Positions 24,951 through 32,950 of a DNA stretch of 59,809 nucleotides are shown one piece after another. The position numbers were made by a program, and so were the translations under genes. Each line of letters begins with the position of its first letter. The stretch's first letter is position 1. A model generated the notes under the pieces. The model worked only from the letters and a program-made list of their open reading frames with translations, made no database searches and was not told where the DNA came from. Source of the DNA: an uncultured Clostridia bacterium (GTDB lineage Bacteria > Bacillota > Clostridia > Christensenellales > Borkfalkiaceae); the NCBI GenBank assembly GCA_944376335.1, contig CALWCH010000008.1:1-59809 (forward strand), read 5' to 3'.

Positions 24951-25310
24951 ATGCCAAAAATCAACAAAAGAGCCTGTCTTATGGGCGGAGCCGCCGTGGG
25001 GGCGGTAAACGGCCTTCTCGGCGGGGGAGGGGGGATGCTCGCCGTGCCCATCCTTCAAAGGGCGGGGCTCTGTGAGCGCGCCGCCCATGCGACGGCCATC
25101 GCCGTCATCGCGCCCGCCTCGCTCATAAGCGGCCTCGTCTATCTCTTTATGGGGCTCGTGCCCCTCTCCCTGCTCACTCCCGTCGCCCTTGGCGTCTTTT
25201 TCGGGGGAATTTTGGGCGCAAAGCTCTTAAACACCCTCCCCCTAAAGGCCATTTCCCTTCTCTTCGAGCTCATAATGCTCACAGCCGGCGTGCGGCTCCT
25301 GCTTCCATGA
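24951..25310 (+). CDS. TSUP (TauE/SafE) permease, N-terminal half
   Basis: 119 residues from the ATG at 24951 (AAGGGGGG upstream); an earlier in-frame start at 24897 lacks a ribosome site. Four hydrophobic segments and the glycine-rich motif GAVNGLLGGGGGMLAVP are typical of one half of a TSUP anion exporter. The stop overlaps the next start (ATGA), and the next gene is the matching second half. The family exports sulfite, sulfoacetate or related organic anions; the substrate here is unknown. Confidence 0.82.
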   Translation: MPKINKRACLMGGAAVGAVNGLLGGGGGMLAVPILQRAGLCERAAHATAIAVIAPASLISGLVYLFMGLVPLSLLTPVALGVFFGGILGAKLLNTLPLKAISLLFELIMLTAGVRLLLP

Positions 25311-25684
25311 GCTTCTATCTCTACTTTCTCTCGGGGCTCATAGGCGGGGTGCTCGGCGGCATGGGGATGGGCGGGGGAACGGCGCTCATCCCGCTTCTAA
25401 CGCTGCTCCTTCGCGTGCCGCAGGCGGCGGCGCAGGGGGCGAACCTTCTCTCCTTCTTCCCGATGGCGCTCTTCGCCCTGCAAATGCACTTTAAAAGCGG
25501 GCTTATCAAAAAGGACGGTCTTCCCCTTCTCATCCTGCCCGCGCTCGTCCTCTCCGCCGCGGGCGCCCTTGCTGCAGGGGCGCTTCCCGCCCTTCTTCTT
25601 CGCCGTGCCTTCGGGGCGCTTCTGGTCTTTCTTTCACTTGCAGGCCTCGTCAAAAGGATAAAAGCGGGGCGGCGGGGCGCATAA
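25307..25684 (+). CDS. TSUP (TauE/SafE) permease, C-terminal half
   Basis: 125 residues with four hydrophobic segments and the second glycine motif GGVLGGMGMGGGTALIPLL, mirroring the upstream gene. Full-length TSUP proteins (about 250 residues) carry both halves in one chain; here they are separate genes with ATGA overlap, each with its own intact reading frame. They likely form a heterodimer. The frame ends with a basic tail (KRIKAGRRGA). Confidence 0.82.
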   Translation: MSFYLYFLSGLIGGVLGGMGMGGGTALIPLLTLLLRVPQAAAQGANLLSFFPMALFALQMHFKSGLIKKDGLPLLILPALVLSAAGALAAGALPALLLRRAFGALLVFLSLAGLVKRIKAGRRGA

Positions 25685-25731
25685 AAGGGCAAAAATCTTA
25701 AAGAAAAGGGAAATAATTTTCCAAAAGGGTA

Positions 25732-25760
25732 TAGACAAAACGCCGTTCCTGTGTTAAAAT
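25732..25760 (+). promoter_or_regulatory. Promoter of the ppx-maf-mreB-like operon
   Basis: TAGACA at 25732-25737, a 17-nt spacer and TAAAAT at 25755-25760. It gives a leader of about 107 bases in which I see no clear regulatory structure. Confidence 0.7.
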
Positions 25761-25873
25761 GGGCACAGTAAGATTTGGAATAAGAATGGGTCTTTATTTA
25801 TATTCCGTCACATTCCGCGCGGAGAGCCATCCGCACGGCGTCTTACGATTCTACTTGGAAAGGACGGAACCAA

Positions 25874-27388
25874 ATGGAAAAATTAGGTATCATCGACCTT
25901 GGCTCCAATTCCGCTCGGCTCGTCATCGTCAACCTCTTTCAGGACGGTTACTTCATGGTGGAGGACGAGATCAAAGAGAGCGTCCGCCTCGGTCAGGACA
26001 TGGACCGCGACGGCTTCTTAAAACCCCAGCGCGTTGCGGAGACCATCAAAACGCTTAAAATGTTCAAACGCCTCTCGGAGGCGTCCAAAGTAGACCGCAT
26101 CATCCCCGTGGCGACTGCGGCAGTCCGCCATGCCAAAAATCAGCGGTCCTTCCTCGATGAAATTCAGGCAACGTGCGGCCTCAAGCTGCGCGTCCTCTCG
26201 GAAGAGGAGGAGGCGACCCTCGTCTACCGCGGCGTCATCAACTCGATGGACGTGCCCAAGGGCATCATCCTGGAGATCGGCGGCGGCAGCACCAAGATCG
26301 TCTACTACAACCGCCGCACCGTGCTGCACTATGCAACGCTGGGCTTCGGCGCGGTCACGCTCACCGACCTCTTCGCCGACGACGGCGTCTCCCCCGAGGA
26401 GCAGACCCAAAAGATCGAGGAATTCTTCACCGAGCAGTTCAAGAAAATAGACTGGCTCTCGGAAGTCGAGCCCGACACGCAGATGATCGGCGTGGGCGGC
26501 ACCTTCCGCAACCTCTATAAAATCAACCGCCTCGTCAGGAAGTACCCCTTAAGCATCGTGCACAACTACTCCTTCGCAACGGACGACTTTATTTCCGTGT
26601 ACGAGACCATCCGCGTCCTCGACGTCGAAAAGCGCAAGCGCATCCGCGGGCTCTCTCCGAGCCGTGCCGACATCATGCCGGCGGCGCTCGCCATCGTCAA
26701 GTCTTTTTTGGACTATCTCCACATCGAAAACTTCCTCATCAGCGGCTCGGGCCTTCGCGAGGGCATTATGTTCAACCAGGCCGTTCCTCAGACGGAGGAA
26801 CGCCCGCTCTCCGATGTTTTGGGCTACTCTTTGAGCACGCTCGCCAAGTACTACGGCTGCGACGAGGCGCACGTCGAGCACGTCGTCAAGCTCTCCATCC
26901 AGCTCTTCAAGCAGCTGAGGGTGCTGCACAAGTTCCCGCGCGTCTATCTGAAAGTTCTCAAGATCGCGGCGAGCCTGCACGACTGCGGCAAGCGCGTCCG
27001 CTACTACAACAACCAGCAGCACAGCCGCTATATCATCCTCAATTCGCCCATCTACGGCGCGACGCACCGCGAGATCGTTCTCGCCGCCTTCGTCGCGGGC
27101 TGCCACACCAAGGAGGACCTCGCTTCCTCCGATTGGGCGCGGTTTAAGGACATCGTGGGCGAGGACGACGTGGAGATCGTCAGAAAACTCGGCGTCCTTC
27201 TTCGCATCGCGGAGAGTTTGGACAGGAGCGGCCAGGGCATGGTCACGGGCATCAACTGCGACGTCTTGGGCGACAGCGTCATCATGAAGACGGAAGTCAT
27301 CGGCGACGCCACGCTGGAGATCAGCCAGGCGCTCAAGGCCAACGCCGACTTCAAGCGCACCTTCAAGAAAAATCTGGAGATCCTGTGA
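25874..27388 (+). CDS. Ppx/GppA-family phosphatase with a C-terminal HD domain
   Basis: 504 residues. The N-terminal half is the actin/Hsp70-like exopolyphosphatase fold: IIDLGSNSARLVI (6-18), then EIGGGSTKIVYY (about 134-145) and GVGGTFRNL. From about 310 an HD-type helical domain follows (LHDCGKRVRYYNNQQHS). The enzyme should remove phosphate from polyphosphate or from guanosine pentaphosphate, linking it to the stringent response. It starts a three-gene operon; its stop overlaps the GTG of maf. Confidence 0.9.
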   Translation: MEKLGIIDLGSNSARLVIVNLFQDGYFMVEDEIKESVRLGQDMDRDGFLKPQRVAETIKTLKMFKRLSEASKVDRIIPVATAAVRHAKNQRSFLDEIQATCGLKLRVLSEEEEATLVYRGVINSMDVPKGIILEIGGGSTKIVYYNRRTVLHYATLGFGAVTLTDLFADDGVSPEEQTQKIEEFFTEQFKKIDWLSEVEPDTQMIGVGGTFRNLYKINRLVRKYPLSIVHNYSFATDDFISVYETIRVLDVEKRKRIRGLSPSRADIMPAALAIVKSFLDYLHIENFLISGSGLREGIMFNQAVPQTEERPLSDVLGYSLSTLAKYYGCDEAHVEHVVKLSIQLFKQLRVLHKFPRVYLKVLKIAASLHDCGKRVRYYNNQQHSRYIILNSPIYGATHREIVLAAFVAGCHTKEDLASSDWARFKDIVGEDDVEIVRKLGVLLRIAESLDRSGQGMVTGINCDVLGDSVIMKTEVIGDATLEISQALKANADFKRTFKKNLEIL

Positions 27389-27939
27389 AGTTTCTTCTCG
27401 CCAGCAATTCCCCGCGCCGCCGCGAACTTTTGGGGGAAGTCATCCCCTCGTTCGAGGTCGTGCCCTCCCGCTATCAAGAGGTGGGGCTTTTGGGCGAAGG
27501 GGGGAGCGAGCGCGCCCTTCGCTTTGCAGTCGGCAAGGCGGAAGAGGTATTTTCCCGCTTCCCCGATGCCGCCGTCCTCGGCGCGGACACCGTCGTCGAG
27601 CTTGAGGGCAACATTTTAGGAAAACCCAAAGACAGGGCGGAGGCATACGCAATGCTCCGCGCTTTAAGCGGCAAGACGCACTCCGTCCTCTCCGGAGTGT
27701 GCCTTGTCACGCCCGAGGGAAAGCGCCTTGGCGTCGAAGAGGCCCTCGTCACCTTCCGCTCCCTTTCGGACGAGGAAATTTCAGCATACATCGATACGGG
27801 CTCGCCCATGGACAAGGCGGGCGCCTACGGCATTCAGGACAGCGGCTTTGTCAAAGAATGTTCGGGCAGTTATTCCTGCGTCGTGGGGCTCCCCCTCGAA
27901 CGCGTGCGTGAATATTGTAAGGAGTTGCACTTATGTTAA
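27385..27939 (+). CDS. maf: Maf-family nucleotide pyrophosphatase
   Basis: 184 residues from a GTG start overlapping the upstream stop (GTGA), with GGAG nine bases before. Family motifs: SNSPRRRELL (7-16), GADTVV (about 66-71), GKPKDRAEAY and the Asp/Lys of SPMDKAGAYGIQ. Maf proteins hydrolyse nucleoside triphosphates, often modified ones, and affect septum formation. It overlaps the next gene by seven bases; maf next to an mreB-type gene is a common Firmicutes arrangement. Confidence 0.92.
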   Translation: MKFLLASNSPRRRELLGEVIPSFEVVPSRYQEVGLLGEGGSERALRFAVGKAEEVFSRFPDAAVLGADTVVELEGNILGKPKDRAEAYAMLRALSGKTHSVLSGVCLVTPEGKRLGVEEALVTFRSLSDEEISAYIDTGSPMDKAGAYGIQDSGFVKECSGSYSCVVGLPLERVREYCKELHLC

Positions 27940-28919
27940 AACTTGCCATCGACTTCGGCACTTCGGTGACGAAGATCTACAAGCTCGGCAGCGGCATCGT
28001 GCTCGCCGAGGCGACATGCGTCACCGTCCAGAAGGACACGGGCGAAATTCGCGCCTTCGGCAACGAAGCCAAGCGCCTTTTGGGCAAAACGGCCTCGGAG
28101 ACGGACGTCTGCTTCCCCGTCTACGAGGGGGAGATCGTCTCCGAACGCCTCGCGGGCGCCCTCCTCGAATACTTCCTCCGCAAGGTCGTAAAAAGGGGCA
28201 CCGCCGTCGAGGCGCTCTTCTGCGTTCCCTGCGGCTATCGCGTGGAATCGCGCGAGAAGGTGTACCGCGTCGCCAAGGCGGCGGGCATCAGCCGCGTCAA
28301 CTTTGCCGAGACGCCCTTTCTGAGCGTCCTCGGCCAGGACGTGCCCCTCTCGGAGAGCAACCCCGTCTTTGCCATCGACATCGGCGCGGGCGTCACGTCG
28401 ATTGCGGCATTCTCGCTCGACGGCATCATCGCGGGCCTTTCGATGAACGTCGGCGGCAGCAATATGGACGTGCACATCATCGACCACATTGCCGACACCT
28501 TCGCCCTCAAGATCGGCTCTTTGACGAGCGAAAAGCTCAAAAATACCGTCGGCAGCCTCATCGAGGACGACAATCAGAGCACCATCATCAACGGGCGCGA
28601 CTTGAAAACGGGCCGCCCGCGCTCGGTCTCCGTCTCCTCGGCAGACATCGTCTTCCCCATCAAGGTATATATCGACAAGATCGCCGAGTACGCCGAGCTC
28701 GTCCTAAAGAAGCTCCCCGCAGAGGTCTCGGCGGCGATGCTCAAGAACGGGCTGTACCTCTCGGGCGGCGTGTGCAACATCGCAGGTCTCGCGGAGTATA
28801 TGTCGAATAAGCTCCAGATGGAGGCGCACCTTTCGGGAGACCCGCAGATGGCGGTCGTCCTCGGCGGGGGAAGGGCAGTCGGCAACCCCGCGCTCCTGCG
28901 CCGCATCCGTCTGGAATAA
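27933..28919 (+). CDS. Divergent MreB-like actin-family protein
   Basis: 328 residues. Actin-fold signatures: phosphate 1 DFGTSVTKIY (7-16), the segment VPCGYRVESREKVYRVAKAAG (near 95-115) in MreB position, phosphate 2 IDIGAGVTSIAAF (about 149-161) and adenosine loop LSGGVCNIAGLAEYM (about 274-288). It should polymerise on the membrane and guide cell-wall synthesis. Phosphate 1 reads DFGT-VTKIY rather than the MreB DLGTANTLVY, so it is a divergent member. No mreC or mreD follows; a terminator does. Confidence 0.82.
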   Translation: MLKLAIDFGTSVTKIYKLGSGIVLAEATCVTVQKDTGEIRAFGNEAKRLLGKTASETDVCFPVYEGEIVSERLAGALLEYFLRKVVKRGTAVEALFCVPCGYRVESREKVYRVAKAAGISRVNFAETPFLSVLGQDVPLSESNPVFAIDIGAGVTSIAAFSLDGIIAGLSMNVGGSNMDVHIIDHIADTFALKIGSLTSEKLKNTVGSLIEDDNQSTIINGRDLKTGRPRSVSVSSADIVFPIKVYIDKIAEYAELVLKKLPAEVSAAMLKNGLYLSGGVCNIAGLAEYMSNKLQMEAHLSGDPQMAVVLGGGRAVGNPALLRRIRLE

Positions 28920-28952
28920 TTTACATATTTTGTAGATAATAACCTCCCATGG

Positions 28953-29005
28953 CACAAGATTTTGTGGTGAAAGTATTTTTCATCGGAAAATCTTGTGTCT
29001 TTTTA
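28953..29005 (+). terminator. Terminator of the ppx-maf-mreB-like operon
   Basis: An 11-bp CACAAGATTTT stem (28953-28963 with 28987-28997), then TCTTTTT. Confidence 0.85.
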
Positions 29006-29006
29006 C

Positions 29007-29035
29007 TTGACAGCGTACAACTTCTATGGTATAGT
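29007..29035 (+). promoter_or_regulatory. Promoter of the pfl operon
   Basis: TTGACA at 29007-29012, 17-nt spacer and TATAGT at 29030-29035. RNA should begin near 29042, right at the first helix of the riboswitch. Confidence 0.88.
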
Positions 29036-29044
29036 GGTACCACT

Positions 29045-29118
29045 CTACGGCGACTGACGAATTGGCGGAGCACCGCGTGAAACCGTAGGGGGCACGAAAG
29101 CCGTTTCGTCTGGGCAGC
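29045..29118 (+). promoter_or_regulatory. ZTP (pfl-motif) riboswitch aptamer
   Basis: P1 is CTACGG/CCGTAG (29045-29050 with 29083-29088). Inside it is the class-typical GACTGACGAA (29052-29061) and a P2 hairpin GCGG-AGCA-CCGC (29065-29076). The 3' domain carries CGTCTGGGCA (29107-29116). GACG (29056-29059) can form the pseudoknot with CGTC (29107-29110); the more usual pair in this class is GGCG/CGCC, so pairing is kept despite base change. ZTP riboswitches sense the purine/folate stress nucleotide ZTP/ZMP and were first named for their link to pfl genes, which is what follows here. The segment after P2 (GTGAAACCG) departs from the consensus I remember. Confidence 0.75.
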
Positions 29119-29154
29119 ACTCTTTGGGTAGGGTACTGCCCTTTCCTGTTCTTT
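29112..29154 (+). terminator. Riboswitch-controlled terminator (expression platform)
   Basis: GGGCAG (29112-29117) pairs with CTGCCC (29136-29141), followed by TTTCCTGTTCTTT. The left arm is the conserved GGGCA of the aptamer, so ligand-bound aptamer and terminator exclude each other; ligand should turn the operon on. Confidence 0.75.
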
Positions 29155-29202
29155 CGGGGCATTTCGGGCGAATTCGGCGGCATACTAAAAGGGGAGGCAC
29201 AT

Positions 29203-29940
29203 ATGACGGGTCGCATCCATTCCTATGAATCTTTCGGCACGGTGGACGGCCCGGGCATCCGCTTCGTGGTATTCTTTCAGGGCTGCCCCATGCGCTGTAA
29301 GTACTGCCACAATCCCGATACCTGGAACGTGCACGGCGGAAGAGAGGTCACGGCAGAGGAAGTCACCCGCGAGGCGCTCAAATACAGGAGCTACTTCGGG
29401 GAACGCGGCGGCGTCACGGCGACGGGCGGCGAGCCCATGCTCCAACTTGCCTTCCTCACCGAACTCTTTACCCTCTTAAAGAAGAAGGGCATAAACACCT
29501 GCCTCGATACGTCCGCAGCCACCTTCCCCGCGGACAAGGACGCCGACACAAGCGCCTTCGACGCGCTGCTCGCCGTCACCGACCTCGTGCTTTTGGATAT
29601 CAAGCACATCGATGAGGAGGCACACCGCTCCCTCACGGGCATGACGGGCGCGCACGCAAGGGCATTTGCAGAGTATCTCTCCGAGCGCGGCAAGCCCATG
29701 TGGATCCGCCACGTCCTCGTGCCCGGGCTCACGGACGACGACGAGGCACTTTATCGCCTCCGCGCCTTTATCGACACCTTAAAGACGGTGGAAAAGGTGG
29801 AAGTGCTCCCTTATCACACGCTGGGTGCCGCAAAATACGCCTCTCTCGGCATCGGGTACCCCTTAAAGGGCGTGCGTCCGCCGACCTCGGAGCGCATTCA
29901 AAACGCCAAAAACATTCTCTTAAAAGGAGGCAAGGCATGA
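29203..29940 (+). CDS. pflA: Pyruvate formate-lyase activating enzyme
   Basis: 245 residues. A radical-SAM enzyme with CPMRCKYC (CxxxCxxC, about 29-36) binding the 4Fe-4S cluster, preceded by the typical ESFGTVDGPGIRFVVFFQGC. It makes the glycyl radical on the partner, here a separate small protein (32323-32559). GGGGAGG lies before ATG. Its stop overlaps the thioredoxin-like gene (ATGA). Confidence 0.95.
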   Translation: MTGRIHSYESFGTVDGPGIRFVVFFQGCPMRCKYCHNPDTWNVHGGREVTAEEVTREALKYRSYFGERGGVTATGGEPMLQLAFLTELFTLLKKKGINTCLDTSAATFPADKDADTSAFDALLAVTDLVLLDIKHIDEEAHRSLTGMTGAHARAFAEYLSERGKPMWIRHVLVPGLTDDDEALYRLRAFIDTLKTVEKVEVLPYHTLGAAKYASLGIGYPLKGVRPPTSERIQNAKNILLKGGKA

Positions 29941-30215
29941 TCGAACTTTTAGAAGTGAGCGGCGAGAGCTGCGCCAACTGCTTTTCGCTGATGCCCATCC
30001 TGCACCGCCTCGCCGCCGCAAAAAATATCCCCCTCCGCCATCTTGAACTGACGGAGGGCACCCGAGCGGAGGCGGAAAAGTATCAAATCGACCGCGTGCC
30101 CACCGTGCTCGTCTTAAAGGACGGCGAACCCGTGGCGCGCTGCACAGGCTTTCAGCCCGAGGAAATTCTCTCCCTGTGGCTGAACGCAAAAATCGAAGAA
30201 GCGCGGGCAAAGTGA
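29937..30215 (+). CDS. Small thioredoxin-like protein in the pfl operon
   Basis: 92 residues from the ATG overlapping the pflA stop. Thioredoxin-fold signs: CANC redox pair (residues 12-15) in [13 protein letters not shown], the cis-Pro loop VPTVLVL (about 53-59) and [10 protein letters not shown]. It is short, so probably a minimal thioredoxin-like disulfide reductase. Its place between the activase and the lyase, with overlapping start, suggests it keeps the Cys pair of PflB or the Fe-S enzyme reduced; that role is inference. Confidence 0.82.
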   Translation: MIELLEVSGESCANCFSLMPILHRLAAAKNIPLRHLELTEGTRAEAEKYQIDRVPTVLVLKDGEPVARCTGFQPEEILSLWLNAKIEEARAK

Positions 30216-30243
30216 GCCGCGCATATACCAAAAGGAGGCCGAT

Positions 30244-32304
30244 ATGACGGCAAAAGAATGGACTGAAAACAACTTCGAGGGGGCATGGCGCTCCTTCGAG
30301 CCCGGCAAGTGGAGCCAAGACGAAGTGGACGTGCGCGACTTCATTCAGCGCAACTATACCCCCTACGAGGGCGACGGAAGTTTCCTCGCCCCCGCCACCG
30401 AGGCGACCAAGAAGCTTTGGGACATCGTGATGGACTACAGTAAGAAGGAGCGCGAGCGCGGCGGCGTGTACGATGCGGATACGTCCATCGTCTCCACCGT
30501 TGCAAGCCACAAGGCGGGGTATTTCGACAAGTCTCTCGAAAAGATCGTGGGGCTCCAGACGGACGCGCCCTTCAAACGCGCTCTGCAGCCCTTCGGCGGC
30601 ATCCGCATGGCGGAGGAAGCCCTCGAGATGTACGGCTACCACATCGACCCGCAGATAAAATATATCTTCACGCACTACAGAAAGACGCACAACGACGGCG
30701 TGTACGACGCCTACACCCCCGAAATGCGCCGTGCGCGCTCCGCGCACATCTTAACGGGACTGCCCGACACCTACGGCCGCGGCCGCATCGTGGGCGATTA
30801 TCGCCGCGTCGCCCTCTACGGCGTCGATTACCTCATTCAAAAGCGCGAGGAAGATAAGCTCCTCATCGACGGCGACATGACCTCCGACCGCATCCGCGAC
30901 AGAGAGGAAGTCTCCGAGCAAATTAAAGCGTTGAAGGCGCTCAAGGCGATGGCATCGGAGTACGGCTTCGACATCTCCCGCCCCGCAGAGAGCGCGCAGG
31001 AGGCCATCCAATGGCTGTACTTCGGCTATCTCGCCGCCGTCAAGGATCAGAACGGCGCGGCGATGAGCATCGGCAGAAACTCCACCTTCCTCGATATCTA
31101 TATCGAGCGCGACCTTCAGGAGGGCAAACTCACCGAAACCGAGGCGCAGGAGCTTATTGACCACTTCGTCATGAAGCTGCGCGTCGTCAAGTTCATGCGC
31201 ATCAAAGAGTATAACGAGCTCTTCAGCGGCGACCCGACTTGGGTCACCGAGAGCATCGGCGGCATGGGCGTGGACGGCAGGACGCTCGTCACCAAAAACA
31301 GCTTCCGCATCCTGCACACGCTCAAAAACCTCGGCCCCGCGCCCGAGCCCAACCTCACCGTCCTCTGGTCCAAGCGCCTGCCCGCGGGCTTCAAGCGCTT
31401 CTGCGCCGAGGTCTCCATCGAGACGAGCGCCATCCAGTACGAGAGCGACGATCTGATGCGCCCCGAGATGGGCGACGACTACTGCATCGCCTGCTGCGTC
31501 TCGAGCATGCGCGTCGGCAAGGACATGCAGTTCTTCGGCGCGCGCGCAAATCTTGCAAAGTGCCTCTTATACGCCATCAACGGCGGCAAAGACGAGCTCA
31601 TGAAGGACAAAAAGACGGGTCTTCCCATGCAGGTCTCCCCCGAATACGCGCCCATCCTCGGCGACGGCCCCCTCGACTTCAAGGAAGTCATGCGCAAGTA
31701 CGAACAGATGATGAGCTGGCTCGCCCGCCTCTATGTCAACACGCTCAACCTCATCCACTATATGCACGATAAGTACTGCTACGAGGCGCTCGAAATGGCA
31801 CTCCACGACGTCTCCGTCCGCCGCTTCTTCGCCACGGGCATCGCAGGGCTTTCGTGCGCGGCGGACAGCTTATCCGCCATCAAATACGCCAAGGTCTACC
31901 CCATCCGCAACGAAGAGGGCATCGTCACCGATTTCCGCATCGAGGGCGACTACCCCAAGTACGGCAACAACGACGATCGGGCCGACGAGCTCGCCGTCTG
32001 GATCGTCAAGACGTTCATGAACAAAATAAAGTCCGTTCCCACCTACCGCGAGTCCGTGCCCACGATGTCCATCCTCACCATCACGTCCAACGTCGTCTAT
32101 GGCAAAAAGACGGGCAACACGCCGGACGGCAGAAGGGCGGGCGAACCCCTCGCCCCGGGCGCCAACCCCATGCACGGGAGAGACAGTAACGGCGCGCTCG
32201 CCTCGCTTGAGTCGGTCGCCAAACTTCCCTATGACTACGCCCGAGACGGCATCTCCAACACCTTCTCGGTGACCCGCCGTTCGCTCGGCAAAGACGAAGA
32301 CTAA
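30244..32304 (+). CDS. pflB: Pyruvate formate-lyase catalytic subunit lacking the glycyl-radical domain
   Basis: 686 residues against about 760 for the normal enzyme. The thiol catalytic pair is present at Cys417-Cys418 (YCIACCVSS), and [24 protein letters not shown] and the tail [17 protein letters not shown] match PFL. The chain stops exactly where the C-terminal glycyl-radical domain should begin (after the LGKDDE position), with TAA in frame. The missing domain is encoded 19 bases on as its own gene with its own AAGGAG. The complex should turn pyruvate and CoA into acetyl-CoA and formate under anaerobic conditions. Confidence 0.93.
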   Translation: MTAKEWTENNFEGAWRSFEPGKWSQDEVDVRDFIQRNYTPYEGDGSFLAPATEATKKLWDIVMDYSKKERERGGVYDADTSIVSTVASHKAGYFDKSLEKIVGLQTDAPFKRALQPFGGIRMAEEALEMYGYHIDPQIKYIFTHYRKTHNDGVYDAYTPEMRRARSAHILTGLPDTYGRGRIVGDYRRVALYGVDYLIQKREEDKLLIDGDMTSDRIRDREEVSEQIKALKALKAMASEYGFDISRPAESAQEAIQWLYFGYLAAVKDQNGAAMSIGRNSTFLDIYIERDLQEGKLTETEAQELIDHFVMKLRVVKFMRIKEYNELFSGDPTWVTESIGGMGVDGRTLVTKNSFRILHTLKNLGPAPEPNLTVLWSKRLPAGFKRFCAEVSIETSAIQYESDDLMRPEMGDDYCIACCVSSMRVGKDMQFFGARANLAKCLLYAINGGKDELMKDKKTGLPMQVSPEYAPILGDGPLDFKEVMRKYEQMMSWLARLYVNTLNLIHYMHDKYCYEALEMALHDVSVRRFFATGIAGLSCAADSLSAIKYAKVYPIRNEEGIVTDFRIEGDYPKYGNNDDRADELAVWIVKTFMNKIKSVPTYRESVPTMSILTITSNVVYGKKTGNTPDGRRAGEPLAPGANPMHGRDSNGALASLESVAKLPYDYARDGISNTFSVTRRSLGKDED

Positions 32305-32322
32305 TAATAAGGAGAAACTACC

Positions 32323-32559
32323 ATGAGTAAGCAACAGACGGAAAACCTTGTCAATATGCTGGATGCGTACGTCGCAGACGGCGGCTATCATCTCAACGTC
32401 AACGTGTTCGACCGCGAGACGCTCCTCGACGCGCAGAAGCACCCCGAAAAGTACCCCCAGCTCACCGTCCGCGTGAGCGGGTATGCGGTCAACTTCATCA
32501 AGCTCACCAAGGAGCAGCAGGACGACGTCATCGCAAGGACGATTCATGAAAAAATGTGA
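32323..32559 (+). CDS. Separate glycyl-radical domain of pyruvate formate-lyase (GrcA-like)
   Basis: 78 residues. It aligns with the last part of full-length [36 protein letters not shown] and the ending of the form [12 protein letters not shown]. The radical-bearing glycine is Gly53 in RVSGYAV. ATG is preceded by AAGGAG eight bases upstream, and the intergenic gap carries two stops, so this is not a sequencing frameshift. It resembles the E. coli stress protein GrcA (YfiD), but here the main enzyme has no glycine of its own, so this protein should be essential for activity. Confidence 0.92.
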   Translation: MSKQQTENLVNMLDAYVADGGYHLNVNVFDRETLLDAQKHPEKYPQLTVRVSGYAVNFIKLTKEQQDDVIARTIHEKM

Positions 32560-32575
32560 CAAAATTCACGAATAG

Positions 32576-32895
32576 GTTCACGCAAATCTTTTTGCAAAGG
32601 CAAAAATCTTTGCCGTGATGTTTAGGGAAAACGCCGCCGCGCAGCGCTTTGCTATGCGGCGGCTCGTTTTCCCTTTTTGCGCGAGTTTTAGGGGCTTACG
32701 ATTTAGCTCGCGCAAATTCACCCTTTCCCCCGAAAGCGCAAGTATGCGCAAATTGGGGCCTGCTGCGCAAAAGCGCGGTTTTGCTTGCAGAGTTTATTTA
32801 TGATGCCGCTCCGCAAAAGTGTGATTTTGCTCGCGGCAGTCATTTGGGGAAGCTGCGCAGGGTAACCCTGCTCGCGGCAGTAAATTTTAATTCAC
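32576..32895 (+). repeat. Structured intergenic element, copy E1
   Basis: This starts 17 bases after the glycyl-radical gene, in its orientation. In order: GTTCAC; hairpin HP0 (32582-32613) closed by GTGA; HP1 (32624-32674), which also works as a terminator; HP2 (32676-32685 with 32707-32716) with loop TTTTAGGGGCTTACGATTTA; a junction (about 32719-32758) with small hairpin GCGCA-AGTA-TGCGC; then three tandem double-stem units (32760-32790, 32804-32838, 32853-32880) with inner stems GCAAAA/TTTTGC or GCAGGG/CCCTGC. The same order occurs at 43352-43668, and part of it on the minus strand at 44395-44609, with different but still paired stems. No gene lies in this 390-base gap. Confidence 0.7.
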
Positions 32896-32912
32896 GCAAA
32901 TCTTAAAGAAGG

Positions 32913-32944
32913 GCGCCGCCCGCGCAGTAATGCGCGGGCGGCGC
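32913..32944 (-). terminator. Terminator of the XRE regulator operon
   Basis: A perfect 14-bp GCGCCGCCCGCGCA stem with GTAA loop; on the minus strand TTCTTTAAG follows. It lies just after the stop at 32951. Confidence 0.75.
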
Positions 32945-32950
32945 TCCATA

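Noticed and set aside
32304-32323. Frameshift or sequencing error splitting pflB
   Set aside because: The first frame ends in tandem stops and the second has its own AAGGAG and ATG. The break is exactly at the domain border, so it looks like a true split.
32589-32906. Short plus-strand frames in the E1 region
   Set aside because: Frames run through hairpin arms, have no ribosome sites and are not shared by E2 or E3.
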